Assembly (NCBI GenBank): GCA_024641475.1
Contig: JAHECZ010000130.1
Span: 1-64,000 of the forward strand
Direction of reading: 5' to 3'
Origin: Gammaproteobacteria bacterium
GTDB lineage: Bacteria > Pseudomonadota > Gammaproteobacteria > UBA6429 > Thiohalophilaceae
Length of the DNA: 64,000 bases
Shown: positions 7,649-17,401 of the stretch, in pieces
Layout of the letters: every line of letters starts with the position of its first letter
How positions within the stretch are numbered: the first letter of the stretch is position 1
Made by a program: the position numbers and the translations under genes
The notes under the pieces: model-generated
The model's database searches: none
What the model saw: only the letters and a program-made list of their open reading frames with translations
What the model was told of the DNA's origin: nothing

Positions 7649-7680
7649 GCCGCAGCGAGCAACCCTCCTGCGGCTTTTTT
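7649..7680 (+). terminator. Rho-independent terminator or attenuator
   Basis: A perfect 7-bp stem, GCCGCAG at 7649-7655 and CTGCGGC at 7668-7674, is followed directly by six T residues (7675-7680). It sits 31 bp upstream of the transporter start codon and after the small frame, so it either ends the leader transcript or attenuates the transporter gene. Confidence 0.8.
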
Positions 7681-7711
7681 GTTTATGGCAAGGATTTGCC
7701 AAGGAAAATGT

Positions 7712-8611
7712 ATGACGCAACGTTCAAACGTATTACAGAGTTTCCTGCTGGTCACATTGATCTGGTCGACGACGCCATTGGCAATTAAATGGAGTGGTGA
7801 AGGCCCAGGTTATGTGTTTGGCGTGATTGGACGCATGATGATTGGCTTAAGCGTGTTATTGATTGTGCTGCGTTTGCGGCGGGCGCCGTTGCCGTGGCAT
7901 CGCCAGGCTGCACATGCCTATGTGGCAGCAGCCTTTGGCATTTATGGCACCATGATGCTGGTGTATTGGGGTTCGCAATATATTCCGTCGGGGTTAACTT
8001 CGGTGATGTTTGGTTTAACGCCGGTCATCACCGGCATTATCGCGGCACGGGTGTTGGGCGAAGACAGCTTGACCTGGCCGAAGCTTGGCGGATCGTTATT
8101 GGGACTGATGGGATTGATCATCATCTTTGGCAGAGGCCACACCTTGGGTGACATGGGCATGCAAGGTGCCATTGCGGTGTTCTTTGGTGTGGTGTTGCAG
8201 GCGGTCAGTGCCGTGTGGGTCAAGCGGGTGCATGCGCATTTACCGGCATTGACAGTAACAACGGGAAGCATGCTGATTGCCACGCCGTTATTTTTCCTGT
8301 CATGGCTGCTGCTGGATGGCCATTGGCCCACCGCTTTTCCAATGCGCGCAATTGTGTCTATCGTGTATCTCGGTGGCATCGCGACCGTGATTGGATTTGT
8401 GATGTATTTTTATTTGCTGAAGCACATGCTGGCAAGCAGTGTGGCGTTATTGAATCTGATCAGTCCGATCTTCGCGTTATTTGTCGGACATCTGTTCAAC
8501 AACGAAGTGATCGATGCATCGGTATGGCCGGGTGCTGCGCTCATCCTGGTGGGGATGAGTGTGTATCAATGGGTCAAGCCGCGTAAAAAATCCGTTGCAA
8601 CGGGAGTGTGA
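7712..8611 (+). CDS. EamA/DMT-family membrane transporter
   Basis: A 299-residue inner-membrane protein with about ten hydrophobic segments in two repeats of five, the layout of the drug/metabolite transporter superfamily (EamA, formerly DUF6). Family features include the N-terminal LIWSTTPLAIKW segment and the second-half LLNLISPIFALFVGHLF element before the last helix. Start at ATG 7712 with AAGGA upstream. Members export amino acids, sugars or other metabolites; the substrate cannot be read from sequence. The gene is preceded by a small frame and terminator that may control it. Confidence 0.88.
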   Translation: MTQRSNVLQSFLLVTLIWSTTPLAIKWSGEGPGYVFGVIGRMMIGLSVLLIVLRLRRAPLPWHRQAAHAYVAAAFGIYGTMMLVYWGSQYIPSGLTSVMFGLTPVITGIIAARVLGEDSLTWPKLGGSLLGLMGLIIIFGRGHTLGDMGMQGAIAVFFGVVLQAVSAVWVKRVHAHLPALTVTTGSMLIATPLFFLSWLLLDGHWPTAFPMRAIVSIVYLGGIATVIGFVMYFYLLKHMLASSVALLNLISPIFALFVGHLFNNEVIDASVWPGAALILVGMSVYQWVKPRKKSVATGV

Positions 8612-8663
8612 TATGCATACGAACAATAAATTACAGATTGAATTGGCGCAAACAGACGCGGCT

Positions 8664-8999
8664 CTAATCGCTGATTCGGAGCAACTCTATTTCGAAAATC
8701 AATGTCGCATTGGGTGGAATCACATCGCCCGCACCTTGCGCACCATAACCAAGCTGCGCTGGTACGACAAGGCGCCGTTTGCCACCGGCTTTCATGCCGA
8801 TGACACCCTGATCCCAACCTTGAATCACATAACCAACACCGACCGGAAAGCTGAATGGCTCGTTACGTGAGTAGCTGGCATCGAACTCGGTGCCATCTTC
8901 GAGCGTGCCGACATAATGCACCGTGACAAACTGGCCGCGACCGGATACTTCGGGGCCTGCGCCGATGGTGAGTTCTTCAATCAAGAGTGTCGATGTCAT
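8664..8999 (-). CDS. FKBP-type peptidyl-prolyl isomerase
   Basis: A 111-residue stand-alone FKBP domain. The conserved stretches VTVHYVGTLEDGTEFDAS, YVIQGWDQGVIGMKAGGKR, VVPAQLGYG and IPPNATLIFEIELL are all present, including the aromatic and acidic residues of the proline-binding pocket. There is no signal peptide, so it is cytoplasmic. GAGGT lies before the ATG at 8999. It follows ispG on the same strand by about 56 bp and may be read from the ispG transcript. Confidence 0.95.
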   Translation of the reverse strand: MTSTLLIEELTIGAGPEVSGRGQFVTVHYVGTLEDGTEFDASYSRNEPFSFPVGVGYVIQGWDQGVIGMKAGGKRRLVVPAQLGYGAQGAGDVIPPNATLIFEIELLRISD

Positions 9000-9055
9000 A
9001 CTGTCCTACCTCAAGTTTGATATTGGCACGCTCTGCGTACCTCGTTCCTGGAAAC

Positions 9056-10273
9056 CTAGACATAATGTGATTTTATATACTCGTCAATAATTGCCTGGAA
9101 CTCTTCGGCGATGCGTTCGCCTTTCAGTGTTACGGTTTTTTCGCCGTCAACATACACGGGGGCGACGGGTACTTCGCCGGTGCCCGGCAGACTGATACCG
9201 ATATTGGCGTGTTTGCTTTCACCTGGACCATTGACGACACAACCCATTACGGCGACGGTCATGGCTTCGACGCCGTGATATTGTTTGCGCCATACGGGCA
9301 TATTATGGCGCAGGTATGTTTGGATATCTTGCGCGAGTTGCTGGAAATAGGTGCTGGAGGTGCGACCACAACCCGGACAGGCGATCACTTGTGGTGTGAA
9401 GGCACGTAAGCCCAGCGATTGCAAAATTTCCTGTGCGACGATCACTTCCTGGGTACGATCACCACCGGGTTCCGGTGTCAGCGAGATGCGAATGGTATCG
9501 CCGATACCTTGTTGTAGTAACACCGCCAATGCCGCCGTCGATGCAACAATACCTTTGCTGCCCATACCGGCTTCGGTGAGCCCCAGATGCAATGGATAGT
9601 CACAGCGTTGCGCCAGTTGTTGATACACTGCAATGAGATCCTGCACGCCGCTCATCTTGCACGACAAAATAATTTTGTCATGGGCAAGTCCCCATGCTTC
9701 GGCTTGTTGTGCGGATTCCAGTGCAGAAGTGACCATGGCATCATACATAACGAGTTTGGTGTCGCGGGGTTGCGATAGATTGGCATTCTCATCCATGAAT
9801 CGCGCCAGTACAGATTGATCCAGACTGCCCCAATTGACGCCAATGCGTACCGGTTTGTCATACTGACACGCCATTTCAATCATCGCGGCAAATTGTTCGT
9901 CACGCTTCTTGCCTTTACCGACATTGCCCGGGTTAATCCGGTATTTATCCAGTGCGGCTGCACACGCAGGATGATCACGCAATAATTTGTGGCCATTGAA
10001 ATGAAAATCACCGATGATGGGCACCTGGCAATTTTGTTGAAGTAATTGCTCACGGATGTGTGGGACAGCGGCAGCGGCTTCATTGGTGTTAACCGTGATA
10101 CGTACCAGCTCCGAACCGGCCCGTGCCAGCTGGATGATCTGCGCGGCAGTGGCCTTGGCATCGGCGCTATCGGTATTGGTCATGGCTTGCACGACCACCG
10201 GTGCGCCAGCGCCGACAATAACCTGGCCAATGCGGACAGCGACAGTGGGATGACGTAATAGCGATATTGGCAT
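9056..10273 (-). CDS. ispG: 4-hydroxy-3-methylbut-2-en-1-yl diphosphate synthase
   Basis: IspG (GcpE) catalyses the penultimate step of the MEP isoprenoid pathway, a reductive ring opening using a [4Fe-4S] cluster. The family landmarks are present: [13 protein letters not shown] at the N-terminus, RINPGNVG in the middle, the cluster cysteines in [10 protein letters not shown] and [12 protein letters not shown], then GISLPGTGE. The start at 10273 (MPISLLRHP) matches the family length at about 405 residues; an upstream ATG at 10318 would add 15. No strong ribosome binding site decides between them. It is followed by the FKBP gene. Confidence 0.96.
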   Translation of the reverse strand: MPISLLRHPTVAVRIGQVIVGAGAPVVVQAMTNTDSADAKATAAQIIQLARAGSELVRITVNTNEAAAAVPHIREQLLQQNCQVPIIGDFHFNGHKLLRDHPACAAALDKYRINPGNVGKGKKRDEQFAAMIEMACQYDKPVRIGVNWGSLDQSVLARFMDENANLSQPRDTKLVMYDAMVTSALESAQQAEAWGLAHDKIILSCKMSGVQDLIAVYQQLAQRCDYPLHLGLTEAGMGSKGIVASTAALAVLLQQGIGDTIRISLTPEPGGDRTQEVIVAQEILQSLGLRAFTPQVIACPGCGRTSSTYFQQLAQDIQTYLRHNMPVWRKQYHGVEAMTVAVMGCVVNGPGESKHANIGISLPGTGEVPVAPVYVDGEKTVTLKGERIAEEFQAIIDEYIKSHYV

Positions 10274-10402
10274 TGACGGTGTGTGCGGGTTGGCTGCAAC
10301 AGAAACGGCAAACATCATAGCATAAACCCCAATTAAACTTGGACCGGTTTATACCGCTGGCGGCGATAACCCGAAGTACGACGTAACTTTTCAGGAGTGT
10401 GC

Positions 10403-11260
10403 ATGAGTCTTGTAGGCAAGAATAAATCCGGCAAATCCCCCAAACCCACCATGGCTGAAACATCGGATCGGCATGTGTTGTATCAGCAATCGGTGCAGAT
10501 GCCGGAAGTGGAAGTGGATTTTTTTACCCAGACCTTCCAGGAAATCCGCGGTAAATTTCCGCTGATCATGAAAGAAGATTTCTGTGGCACCGCGTTGTTA
10601 TCGGTGGAATGGGCCAAAAGCAATCCACATCGGACGGCCATCGGCGTGGATATTTGTGCGGATACCCTCAAGTGGGGCGAAGAACATAATCTCAAACCGG
10701 CTGGTGAAGACATCGCCAAACGGGTGCAGTTACTGAATGCCGATGTGCGTGCCGTGGTCGAACCCAAAACCGATATCACCTGTGCATTCAATTTCAGCTA
10801 CTGGGTATTCAAAACCCGTGACGATATGCGCGAGTATTTTCGTCAGGCGCGGGCTGGATTAAAAGAAGATGGATTGTTCTATCTGGATATTTTCGGCGGT
10901 ACCGAGACGCACGATATCATCGAAGAAGAAACCGAGATGGAAGATCACGATTTCACTTATATATGGGAACACGCCAAATTTAATCCGATCGATCATCATA
11001 TCCTCTGTCACATCCATTATGAATTTCCCGATGGCTCACGTATCGACAAAGCCTATACCTATGACTGGCGATTGTGGACGATTCCGGAATTGCGCGAAAT
11101 TTTACTCGAAGCCGGTTTTTCAAAAGTCCATGTCTATTGGGAACGCTTTGAAGAAACGGACGATGATGACGACTATATGGAAGGCACCGGAGAGTTCTTC
11201 GCCGCAACCGAAGAAGAAAGTCAGGAATCCTGGCAGGCGTACCTGATTGCCGAATATTAA
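10403..11260 (+). CDS. Class I SAM-dependent methyltransferase
   Basis: A 285-residue Rossmann-fold methyltransferase. Motif I is atypical but recognisable as MKEDFCGTALLSVEWAKSN with the acidic end of strand 2 as AIGVDICADTL; later motifs follow as LLNADVRAV and FNFSYWVFKTRDDM. A very acidic stretch with five consecutive Asp residues lies near the C-terminus. AGGAG precedes ATG 10403. Substrate unknown. The gene is divergent from ispG with 129 bp between start codons and converges with the hydrolase gene, stops 3 bp apart. Confidence 0.85.
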   Translation: MSLVGKNKSGKSPKPTMAETSDRHVLYQQSVQMPEVEVDFFTQTFQEIRGKFPLIMKEDFCGTALLSVEWAKSNPHRTAIGVDICADTLKWGEEHNLKPAGEDIAKRVQLLNADVRAVVEPKTDITCAFNFSYWVFKTRDDMREYFRQARAGLKEDGLFYLDIFGGTETHDIIEEETEMEDHDFTYIWEHAKFNPIDHHILCHIHYEFPDGSRIDKAYTYDWRLWTIPELREILLEAGFSKVHVYWERFEETDDDDDYMEGTGEFFAATEEESQESWQAYLIAEY

Positions 11261-11263
11261 AAA

Positions 11264-11959
11264 CTAATCGGGTTGCATGGGCGCCATCGGGTACTGACGG
11301 GTCTTGTCATGGACGACCATACGATACTCGATGAATTTATCGCGATCTTCAAAATGTAAAAACGGATTGCCGGCAATTTCATCGTCCAGTGTCGAGGTTG
11401 GCGTCACCGAATAATTATGTCCGGGGCGGATCACCGTATTGCGCGGGATTTCCACGCGCAGTTTATTCAGGGTTTCAAACATCTGGTTGGGATCGCCGCC
11501 ACGCAGATCGCAACGGCCACAGCCATAGACAAACATCGTGTCACCGGTAATGAGATCATTACCCAGGTGATAACACGCCGAGCCCGGTGTGTGGCCGGGA
11601 GTGTAGAGGATTTTGATCGGCGTCTTGCCCAACTGAATGACATCGCCACCATGATGTAATGTTGGCAAATCCAAATGTTGTCCCCAGAATTGCGCTTCGG
11701 GTTTGAGCAGATGTAATTGCGCATCGGTGTGTTGCAATAATTCGTCGATGCCATTGATGTGATCGTGATGGCTATGCGTCAGTAGAATATCACTGATGGT
11801 GATTTCCAACTGTTGGGCTTGCTGCATGACCGCCGGAATGTCCCAGGCGGGATCCACTACGGCGGCACGGGAAGTGGCATTATCGACCACAAGATAAACA
11901 AAGTTTTCCATTGGACCAAGTTCCAGCGGAATGATGCGGTATGCGGTGGCGGTGTTCAT
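11264..11959 (-). CDS. MBL-fold metallohydrolase (glyoxalase II-like)
   Basis: A 231-residue metallo-beta-lactamase-fold hydrolase. The binuclear metal site is intact: THSHHDH, the later histidine in YTPGHTPGS, the aspartate in ITGDTMFV and the final histidine in IRPGHNYS. The length and the GCGRCDLRGGDP loop place it near persulfide dioxygenase and hydroxyacylglutathione hydrolase relatives; which activity applies is not decidable by eye. A strong GGGAGG lies before the ATG at 11959, which rules out the longer frame to 12016. Cytoplasmic. Confidence 0.9.
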   Translation of the reverse strand: MNTATAYRIIPLELGPMENFVYLVVDNATSRAAVVDPAWDIPAVMQQAQQLEITISDILLTHSHHDHINGIDELLQHTDAQLHLLKPEAQFWGQHLDLPTLHHGGDVIQLGKTPIKILYTPGHTPGSACYHLGNDLITGDTMFVYGCGRCDLRGGDPNQMFETLNKLRVEIPRNTVIRPGHNYSVTPTSTLDDEIAGNPFLHFEDRDKFIEYRMVVHDKTRQYPMAPMQPD

Positions 11960-12033
11960 GCGAATTCCTCCCGGGGATAGCGTATGATTCACGCTACTTG
12001 TTCTGAATATAATCATGACACACAGGTATGTGA

Positions 12034-12687
12034 ATGGAAGTGGAATTCTGGCAGCAACGCTGGCGTGAGGGACAGATTGGTTTTCATTTACGGGAAGTCA
12101 ATCCGCTATTGCGTATGTATTGGCCACTGTTGAGTCTGCCGCAAGGTGCTCGGGTACTGGTACCGCTGTGTGGCAAGAGCCAGGATTTGGCCTGGTTGGC
12201 GGCACAGGGTTATCAGGTTATCGGCGTAGAGTTATCACCGCTGGCGGTGGGGGCGTTTTTCGAAGAACAGCGCTTGTGCCCGGCGCAAAAATCCCATGGG
12301 CAGCATAGTGGCCATTGTGTCGATGGTATTGAGATTTGGTGTGGCGATTTTTTTGAGTTGCAGCATTCTCAAGTCGGGCGTATTGACGCGATTTATGATC
12401 GGGCCGCGCTGATTGCTTTACCTGAACCCATGCGGCGGCGCTATGCGCAGCAACTGCTGACTTTGACGGGAGCCGTGCCGCAGTTATTGATTACGCTGGA
12501 TTATCCTCAGGACAAAATGGACGGTCCGCCCTTTGCCGTATCGAACCAGGAGGTCACGAGCCTGTACGAGCATCGCTACCGGCAGACAAAGCCTCATGTC
12601 TGCTACGACGCCCTGGGTAGCAATCCCCGATTTATCGAAAAGGGCTTGAGTCGGATGGCCGAATGCGTATATCTTTTAAGGGCTTAG
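12034..12687 (+). CDS. tpm: Thiopurine S-methyltransferase
   Basis: A 217-residue Tpm/TPMT-family methyltransferase. Family signatures are FWQQRWREGQIGFH at the N-terminus, VLVPLCGKSQDLAWLAAQGY as the SAM loop, VIGVELSPLAV, and YDRAALIALPEPMRRRYA. Bacterial Tpm methylates sulfur, selenium and tellurium compounds, so it may take part in metalloid detoxification. The start is ATG 12034. It is divergent from the hydrolase at 11264-11959, whose start lies 74 bp away. Confidence 0.95.
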   Translation: MEVEFWQQRWREGQIGFHLREVNPLLRMYWPLLSLPQGARVLVPLCGKSQDLAWLAAQGYQVIGVELSPLAVGAFFEEQRLCPAQKSHGQHSGHCVDGIEIWCGDFFELQHSQVGRIDAIYDRAALIALPEPMRRRYAQQLLTLTGAVPQLLITLDYPQDKMDGPPFAVSNQEVTSLYEHRYRQTKPHVCYDALGSNPRFIEKGLSRMAECVYLLRA

Positions 12688-12774
12688 CGGTTCAGCGGTA
12701 CTGCATCACAAAAATTCAAAGAAGGGCGAGAAATGACCGATATAACAAGGAAGTCACTGTGTTTGGAGTTTGGT

Positions 12775-13386
12775 ATGGTCCGGTCCCGTGTTTCTCTCGC
12801 CCTTGCTCTGTTGTGCATGGTGGCGTCCCCTGCGTTTGCGGCCAAGTACTTCGTCTATCAGCTGCCAGACGGCAGTCGGGTTGTGACGGATCGCCCGCAG
12901 CTGCATGTCGGCTATAAACTGGTCAAAAGCAGTCGAAAAATGCAGGGCGTGGGCAAGGTTGCCTCAACCAAAGTAGAATTTGAACCAAATCTGGCCAAAC
13001 CCTATGAAGGCATGATCAACGAAGTCTCGCAACGCTATGAGGTTGACAAGGCCCTGGTCAAGGCCGTGATCCATACCGAATCCTATTTCAATCCCCGTGC
13101 GCGCTCGAATAAAGGTGCCACCGGCCTGATGCAACTCATGCCAGCAACCGCTCACCGATACGGCATACGCAATCTGCGTGATCCTGAACAAAACATCGAG
13201 GCCGGGGTGATGCATTTACATTATCTGATGGAAAAATATCCCGATAACCTCGCCCATGCCCTGGCGGCCTACAACGCGGGTGAAGAAGCCGTGCATAAGT
13301 ATCAGGGCATCCCGCCTTATGGTGAGACACGCCGCTATGTGCAGAAGGTGCTGTCGTATCACGAGTTCTATCGTGACATTCACTAG
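12775..13386 (+). CDS. Lytic murein transglycosylase, SLT-type
   Basis: An exported peptidoglycan lytic transglycosylase. From ATG 12775, which has GGAG about 6 bases upstream, the protein opens with a typical signal peptide (MVRSRVSLALALLCMVASPA, cleavage after AFA); a start at 12733 would add 14 residues. A short beta region (KYFVYQLPDGSRVVTD) precedes the goose-lysozyme-like catalytic domain with the catalytic Glu in IHTESYFNPRARS, then GATGLMQLMPATA and AAYNAGEEAV. About 203 residues. It cleaves glycan strands to form 1,6-anhydro ends in the periplasm. Confidence 0.92.
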   Translation: MVRSRVSLALALLCMVASPAFAAKYFVYQLPDGSRVVTDRPQLHVGYKLVKSSRKMQGVGKVASTKVEFEPNLAKPYEGMINEVSQRYEVDKALVKAVIHTESYFNPRARSNKGATGLMQLMPATAHRYGIRNLRDPEQNIEAGVMHLHYLMEKYPDNLAHALAAYNAGEEAVHKYQGIPPYGETRRYVQKVLSYHEFYRDIH

Positions 13387-13434
13387 CAGTTGAACGACAT
13401 TTGATTCCGTTTACTTGCCCGCTATCATGGGCGG

Positions 13435-14649
13435 GTGAGCCACTCCGACACGTTAGCAAACCAACCGCAAACATCGCGTACTATCCTGCACGTCGACATG
13501 GACGCATTCTATGCGTCGGTGGAAATACGCGACGATCCCAGTCTGATCGGCAAACCCGTAATTGTCGGCGGGCCTGCGCAAGGTCGTGGCGTCGTGTCCG
13601 CCGCAAGTTACGCCGCGCGTAAATTTGGCGTGCATTCGGCGATGCCGATGGCGCAGGCAATTCGCTTGTGTCCCCAGGCAGTCGTGATCCGTCCGCGTAT
13701 CGACCATTACGCTGTGGTCTCACAACAGATCCGTGACATCTTTGCGCGCTTTACTCCCGAGATTGAACCCTTGTCATTGGACGAAGCTTTTCTGGATGTC
13801 ACCGCCAGTGAGAAACTCTTCGGTAGTGGTGAGCAGATTGGACTGACAATCAAACAGGCGATTAAATCGGAGTTGCAGTTGATTGCATCCGTGGGCGTGG
13901 CACCAAGTAAATTCGTCGCCAAGATTGCTTCGGACATTCACAAGCCGGATGCCCTGGTGGTTGTGCCAGCGCAGCAAGTGCAAGCTTTCCTGGATCCCTT
14001 GCCAGTGAGCCGTTTATGGGGTGCCGGCAAGGTGACCGTGGCGCAGTTTGAAAAATTGGGAATTCGTACTATCGCACAGGTACGCCAGTTGCCGGTTGCA
14101 CTGCTTATTACGCATTTTGGTCAATGGGGTGCGCATTTGTGGCAACTCGCGCAGGGCATCGATTCGCGTCAGGTGGAAAGCGATATCCAGACCAAATCCA
14201 TTTCTCACGAAACCACTTTTGCAGTGGATGTCAGCGATGCGTCGGTATTGGAGGCGTGGTTGTTACATCTGACCGAACAGGTGGCGGCGCGAATTCGTGC
14301 CTACGGGTTGCAAGGTAAAACCATTCAATTGAAATTACGTTACCCGGATTTTCGTACCATTACACGTGCGCATACGCTGTCACAACCCAGTGATGTGACG
14401 GATGTATTATGGCAAACCACGCGGGATTTATTTCACGCCAATTGGTCAGTCACGCAACCACTGCGTTTAATCGGTATGGGTGTAAGTCAGTTTTATTCAG
14501 AGACGGATCCCGCGTCAACACAGGGGGATTTATTTAATCGGAATGATTCGCGGCGGCGTGCACTTGATACGATTACTGATACTATAAATAACAAATATGG
14601 CGCCACGATGTTGCATCGCGGCAAATCGATAAGAGACAGTGACGAGTAA
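13435..14649 (+). CDS. dinB: DNA polymerase IV (Y family)
   Basis: A 404-residue translesion polymerase. The catalytic palm motifs are intact: HVDMDAFYASVE near residue 19 and LSLDEAFLDV near residue 115, and the helix-hairpin-helix and little-finger regions follow (LWGAGKVTVAQFEKLGI, then IRAYGLQGKTIQLKLRYPDF). It starts at GTG 13435. The polymerase copies past DNA damage at low fidelity and is often SOS-induced, but I see no clear LexA box in the 48-bp spacer. pepN follows 26 bp downstream. Confidence 0.95.
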   Translation: MSHSDTLANQPQTSRTILHVDMDAFYASVEIRDDPSLIGKPVIVGGPAQGRGVVSAASYAARKFGVHSAMPMAQAIRLCPQAVVIRPRIDHYAVVSQQIRDIFARFTPEIEPLSLDEAFLDVTASEKLFGSGEQIGLTIKQAIKSELQLIASVGVAPSKFVAKIASDIHKPDALVVVPAQQVQAFLDPLPVSRLWGAGKVTVAQFEKLGIRTIAQVRQLPVALLITHFGQWGAHLWQLAQGIDSRQVESDIQTKSISHETTFAVDVSDASVLEAWLLHLTEQVAARIRAYGLQGKTIQLKLRYPDFRTITRAHTLSQPSDVTDVLWQTTRDLFHANWSVTQPLRLIGMGVSQFYSETDPASTQGDLFNRNDSRRRALDTITDTINNKYGATMLHRGKSIRDSDE

Positions 14650-14675
14650 CGAATTTCTCGTTACAAGGAAAAACC

Positions 14676-17348
14676 ATGGATATCAAGCACGCTGAACAAT
14701 CGCCCGTTAGCCCCTCGACAATATTTTTGAAGGATTATCGGCAGCCGGCCTATTGGATCGATCAGGTTGAACTGGAATTTGATCTGGCTGCGGAAAAAAC
14801 GCAGGTGAAAAGTCGTTTAACCATGCGGCGTAATAATACGGTTGCTTCTGCCGACACGCCGCTGCAACTGGACGGTAACGAACTGGTATTGCAGGCGGTG
14901 TCGATTGACGGGAAGGCATTGTCAACGGCGCAATATCAGGTTGATGATGAACACCTCACAATCCAGCATGTTCCGGCCAACTTTATTTTATCAATCGAAG
15001 TGCTGATCAGCCCGGAAAAAAATACTGCGCTAGAGGGGCTGTATAAATCAAGTCGAATGTTGTCCACGCAGTGCGAACCGGAAGGGTTTCGACGCATTAC
15101 TTACTTCATCGATCGGCCTGATGTCATGAGTCGCTATCGCGTTAAACTCATTGCGGACAAACAGCGTTACCCGGTGTTGTTGTCGAATGGCAACCGCTTG
15201 CAGCAGGGTGATTTGCCCGGTGGCAAACATTACGCGCTGTGGGAAGACCCAAGTTTAAAACCGAGTTATTTATTTGCGCTGGTGGCAGGTGATCTGCAGC
15301 ATATTGAAGATCACTATGTGACGATGTCGGGCCGCAACGTGGCGCTACAACTCTATACCGAAGCAGAAAATATTCATAAATGCGAGCACGCGATGCGCAG
15401 CCTCAAGCAGGCGATGGCCTGGGATGAGCAGACCTATGGCCGTGAATATGATTTGGATATTTTCATGATTGTCGCCGTCAATGATTTCAATATGGGTGCA
15501 ATGGAAAACAAAGGGCTGAATATCTTCAATGCAGCCTGTGTGTTGGCCAGTCCGGACACTGCTACTGATGATGATTACTACAGTATCCAGAGCATTGTCG
15601 GTCATGAGTATTTTCATAACTGGTCGGGTAATCGTGTTACCTGCCGCGACTGGTTTCAATTGAGTTTGAAAGAAGGCTTCACGGTATATCGTGATCAGGA
15701 ATTCTCCGCCGACCTGAATTCACGTGGTGTGAAACGCATCGATGATGTCAATGTGCTGCGTAATGCGCAATTTGCCGAAGACAGCAGTCCGATGGCGCAT
15801 CCGATACGCCCGGACCGCTATATGGAGATCAATAATTTTTATACCGTGACGGTATACAACAAGGGTGCTGAAGTGGTGCGCATGATCCGCAATCTGGTCG
15901 GGGCCGAGGGATTTCGCCATGGTACGGATTTATATTTCTCCCGCCATGACGGCCAGGCTGTGACGACGGAGGATTTTGTCGCGGCGATGGAGCAAGCTAA
16001 CAAGATCGAGTTGACACAATTCAAACGCTGGTACAATCAGGCCGGTACGCCGCAGTTGCAAGTGAATGGGCAGTACGATGCCGCGCAACGCCAGTATCGT
16101 TTGCAAATCACGCAGTCTTGCGCCGCTACACCCAACCAAACTGAAAAATTGCCATTTCATATTCCGGTTGCGATTGGATTGCTAGATTCGAATGGGCGTG
16201 ATTTGCCCTTGCGATTGCAAGGTGAGTCGAACAGTTCGCAGACGCAGCGGGTATTGCAGCTGACCAGGCCACAGCACGAATTTATATTTGAAGATATTCC
16301 CGCCAGACCGGTGCCATCATTGGCGCGAGGTTTTTCTGCACCGGTGAAGGTGAGTATCGAGCGCAGCGAAGATGAGCTGGCATTTTTATTGGCGCATGAT
16401 ACGGATGCTTTCAACCGTTGGGATGCAGGCCAGAATCTGGCTTTACAGGAATTGCTGCGTCAGATTACCGCCTATCAACGCGGTGAACCGATGCCCGAAC
16501 CATTGCGATTGCAGGATGCCTTGCTCAAGGTAATGCAAGATAACAACATCGATAAGATGCTGTTGTCGCAAATTCTCAGCTTGCCTTCGGAAGGTTATCT
16601 TGCCGATCAGATGTCAATAGTGGATGTTGACGCGATTTTTAATGCACGCTTATTTACACGTCGTTATCTTGCCAAGCAATTGTTCGGGGAATTTGAGCGA
16701 TTATATAAAATCAATGCGTCAAATAGTAAATATGAATTTAACAGTCAGGCAATGGCTGCCCGTGCATTGAAGAATGTTGCGCTGGGTTACCTGATGGAGA
16801 CTGAGACACCGACAGTGATTGAGCAATGTTATCAGCAGTATGCGTGTGCCAATAACATGACCGATCGGCAGGCGGCGCTGGCGATCCTGTGTCATTACAA
16901 CTTGCCAGAACGTAAACTGGCATTGGAAAACTTTTTTCAGCGTTTTGAGCACGATGCACAGGTCGTGGATAAGTGGTTTGCATTGCAAGCCCGTTCGCGC
17001 TTGCCGGATTGTTTCCTGCATGTGACGAGCTTGATGAATCATGCTGCGTTTTCACTGAAAAACCCCAACAAGGTGCGCGCGCTGATTTCAAGTTTCTGCA
17101 TGGGTAATCCGGTACGATTTCATCGTAAGGATGGAGCCGGCTATGCTTTCCTGGCGGAACAAATTCTTGCACTCAATAAACTCAATCCACAGATCGCCTC
17201 GCGATTGGCGAAGATTATGAGCCGCTGGCAGCGCTATGACAGCAGCAGGCAGGAACTGATGCAACGAGCCTTGCAGCGCATTAAAAGTGAAAAAGATCTA
17301 TCGAAAGACGTATACGAGATTGTCAGCAAGAGTCTGGTCGAGAACTGA
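14676..17348 (+). CDS. pepN: Aminopeptidase N
   Basis: An 890-residue M1-family zinc aminopeptidase, close to the length of the E. coli enzyme. The exopeptidase motif GAMEN is at residues 274-278 and the zinc site HEYFHNWSGNR at 310-320, with the third ligand Glu in the following LKEGFTVYRDQEF helix. The C-terminal half is the helical domain typical of the family. It trims N-terminal residues from peptides in the cytoplasm. Ribosome binding site AAGGA lies ahead of ATG 14676. It converges with the sulfate-transporter gene. Confidence 0.97.
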   Translation: MDIKHAEQSPVSPSTIFLKDYRQPAYWIDQVELEFDLAAEKTQVKSRLTMRRNNTVASADTPLQLDGNELVLQAVSIDGKALSTAQYQVDDEHLTIQHVPANFILSIEVLISPEKNTALEGLYKSSRMLSTQCEPEGFRRITYFIDRPDVMSRYRVKLIADKQRYPVLLSNGNRLQQGDLPGGKHYALWEDPSLKPSYLFALVAGDLQHIEDHYVTMSGRNVALQLYTEAENIHKCEHAMRSLKQAMAWDEQTYGREYDLDIFMIVAVNDFNMGAMENKGLNIFNAACVLASPDTATDDDYYSIQSIVGHEYFHNWSGNRVTCRDWFQLSLKEGFTVYRDQEFSADLNSRGVKRIDDVNVLRNAQFAEDSSPMAHPIRPDRYMEINNFYTVTVYNKGAEVVRMIRNLVGAEGFRHGTDLYFSRHDGQAVTTEDFVAAMEQANKIELTQFKRWYNQAGTPQLQVNGQYDAAQRQYRLQITQSCAATPNQTEKLPFHIPVAIGLLDSNGRDLPLRLQGESNSSQTQRVLQLTRPQHEFIFEDIPARPVPSLARGFSAPVKVSIERSEDELAFLLAHDTDAFNRWDAGQNLALQELLRQITAYQRGEPMPEPLRLQDALLKVMQDNNIDKMLLSQILSLPSEGYLADQMSIVDVDAIFNARLFTRRYLAKQLFGEFERLYKINASNSKYEFNSQAMAARALKNVALGYLMETETPTVIEQCYQQYACANNMTDRQAALAILCHYNLPERKLALENFFQRFEHDAQVVDKWFALQARSRLPDCFLHVTSLMNHAAFSLKNPNKVRALISSFCMGNPVRFHRKDGAGYAFLAEQILALNKLNPQIASRLAKIMSRWQRYDSSRQELMQRALQRIKSEKDLSKDVYEIVSKSLVEN

Positions 17349-17374
17349 TCGCCCCGCGTTTGGAACGATCAGTT
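17343..17374. terminator. Possible bidirectional terminator hairpin
   Basis: AACTGATCG at 17343-17351 pairs with CGATCAGTT at 17366-17374 across a 14-base loop. The left arm contains the pepN stop codon. The run of T is only three, so termination strength is doubtful. It lies between convergent pepN and the SulP gene. Confidence 0.35.
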
Positions 17375-17401
17375 TCGGGATACGGTTCGAGGTTAATTGA
17401 A

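Noticed and set aside
7519-7755. Minus-strand open frame over the leader/terminator region
   Set aside because: It covers a plus-strand promoter, terminator and the transporter start, has no ribosome binding site and resembles no protein.
8613-8870. Plus-strand open frame beginning MHTNNKLQIELAQ after the EamA transporter
   Set aside because: Most of it lies directly opposite the well-supported FKBP gene at 8664-8999; the composition looks like a reverse-strand shadow.
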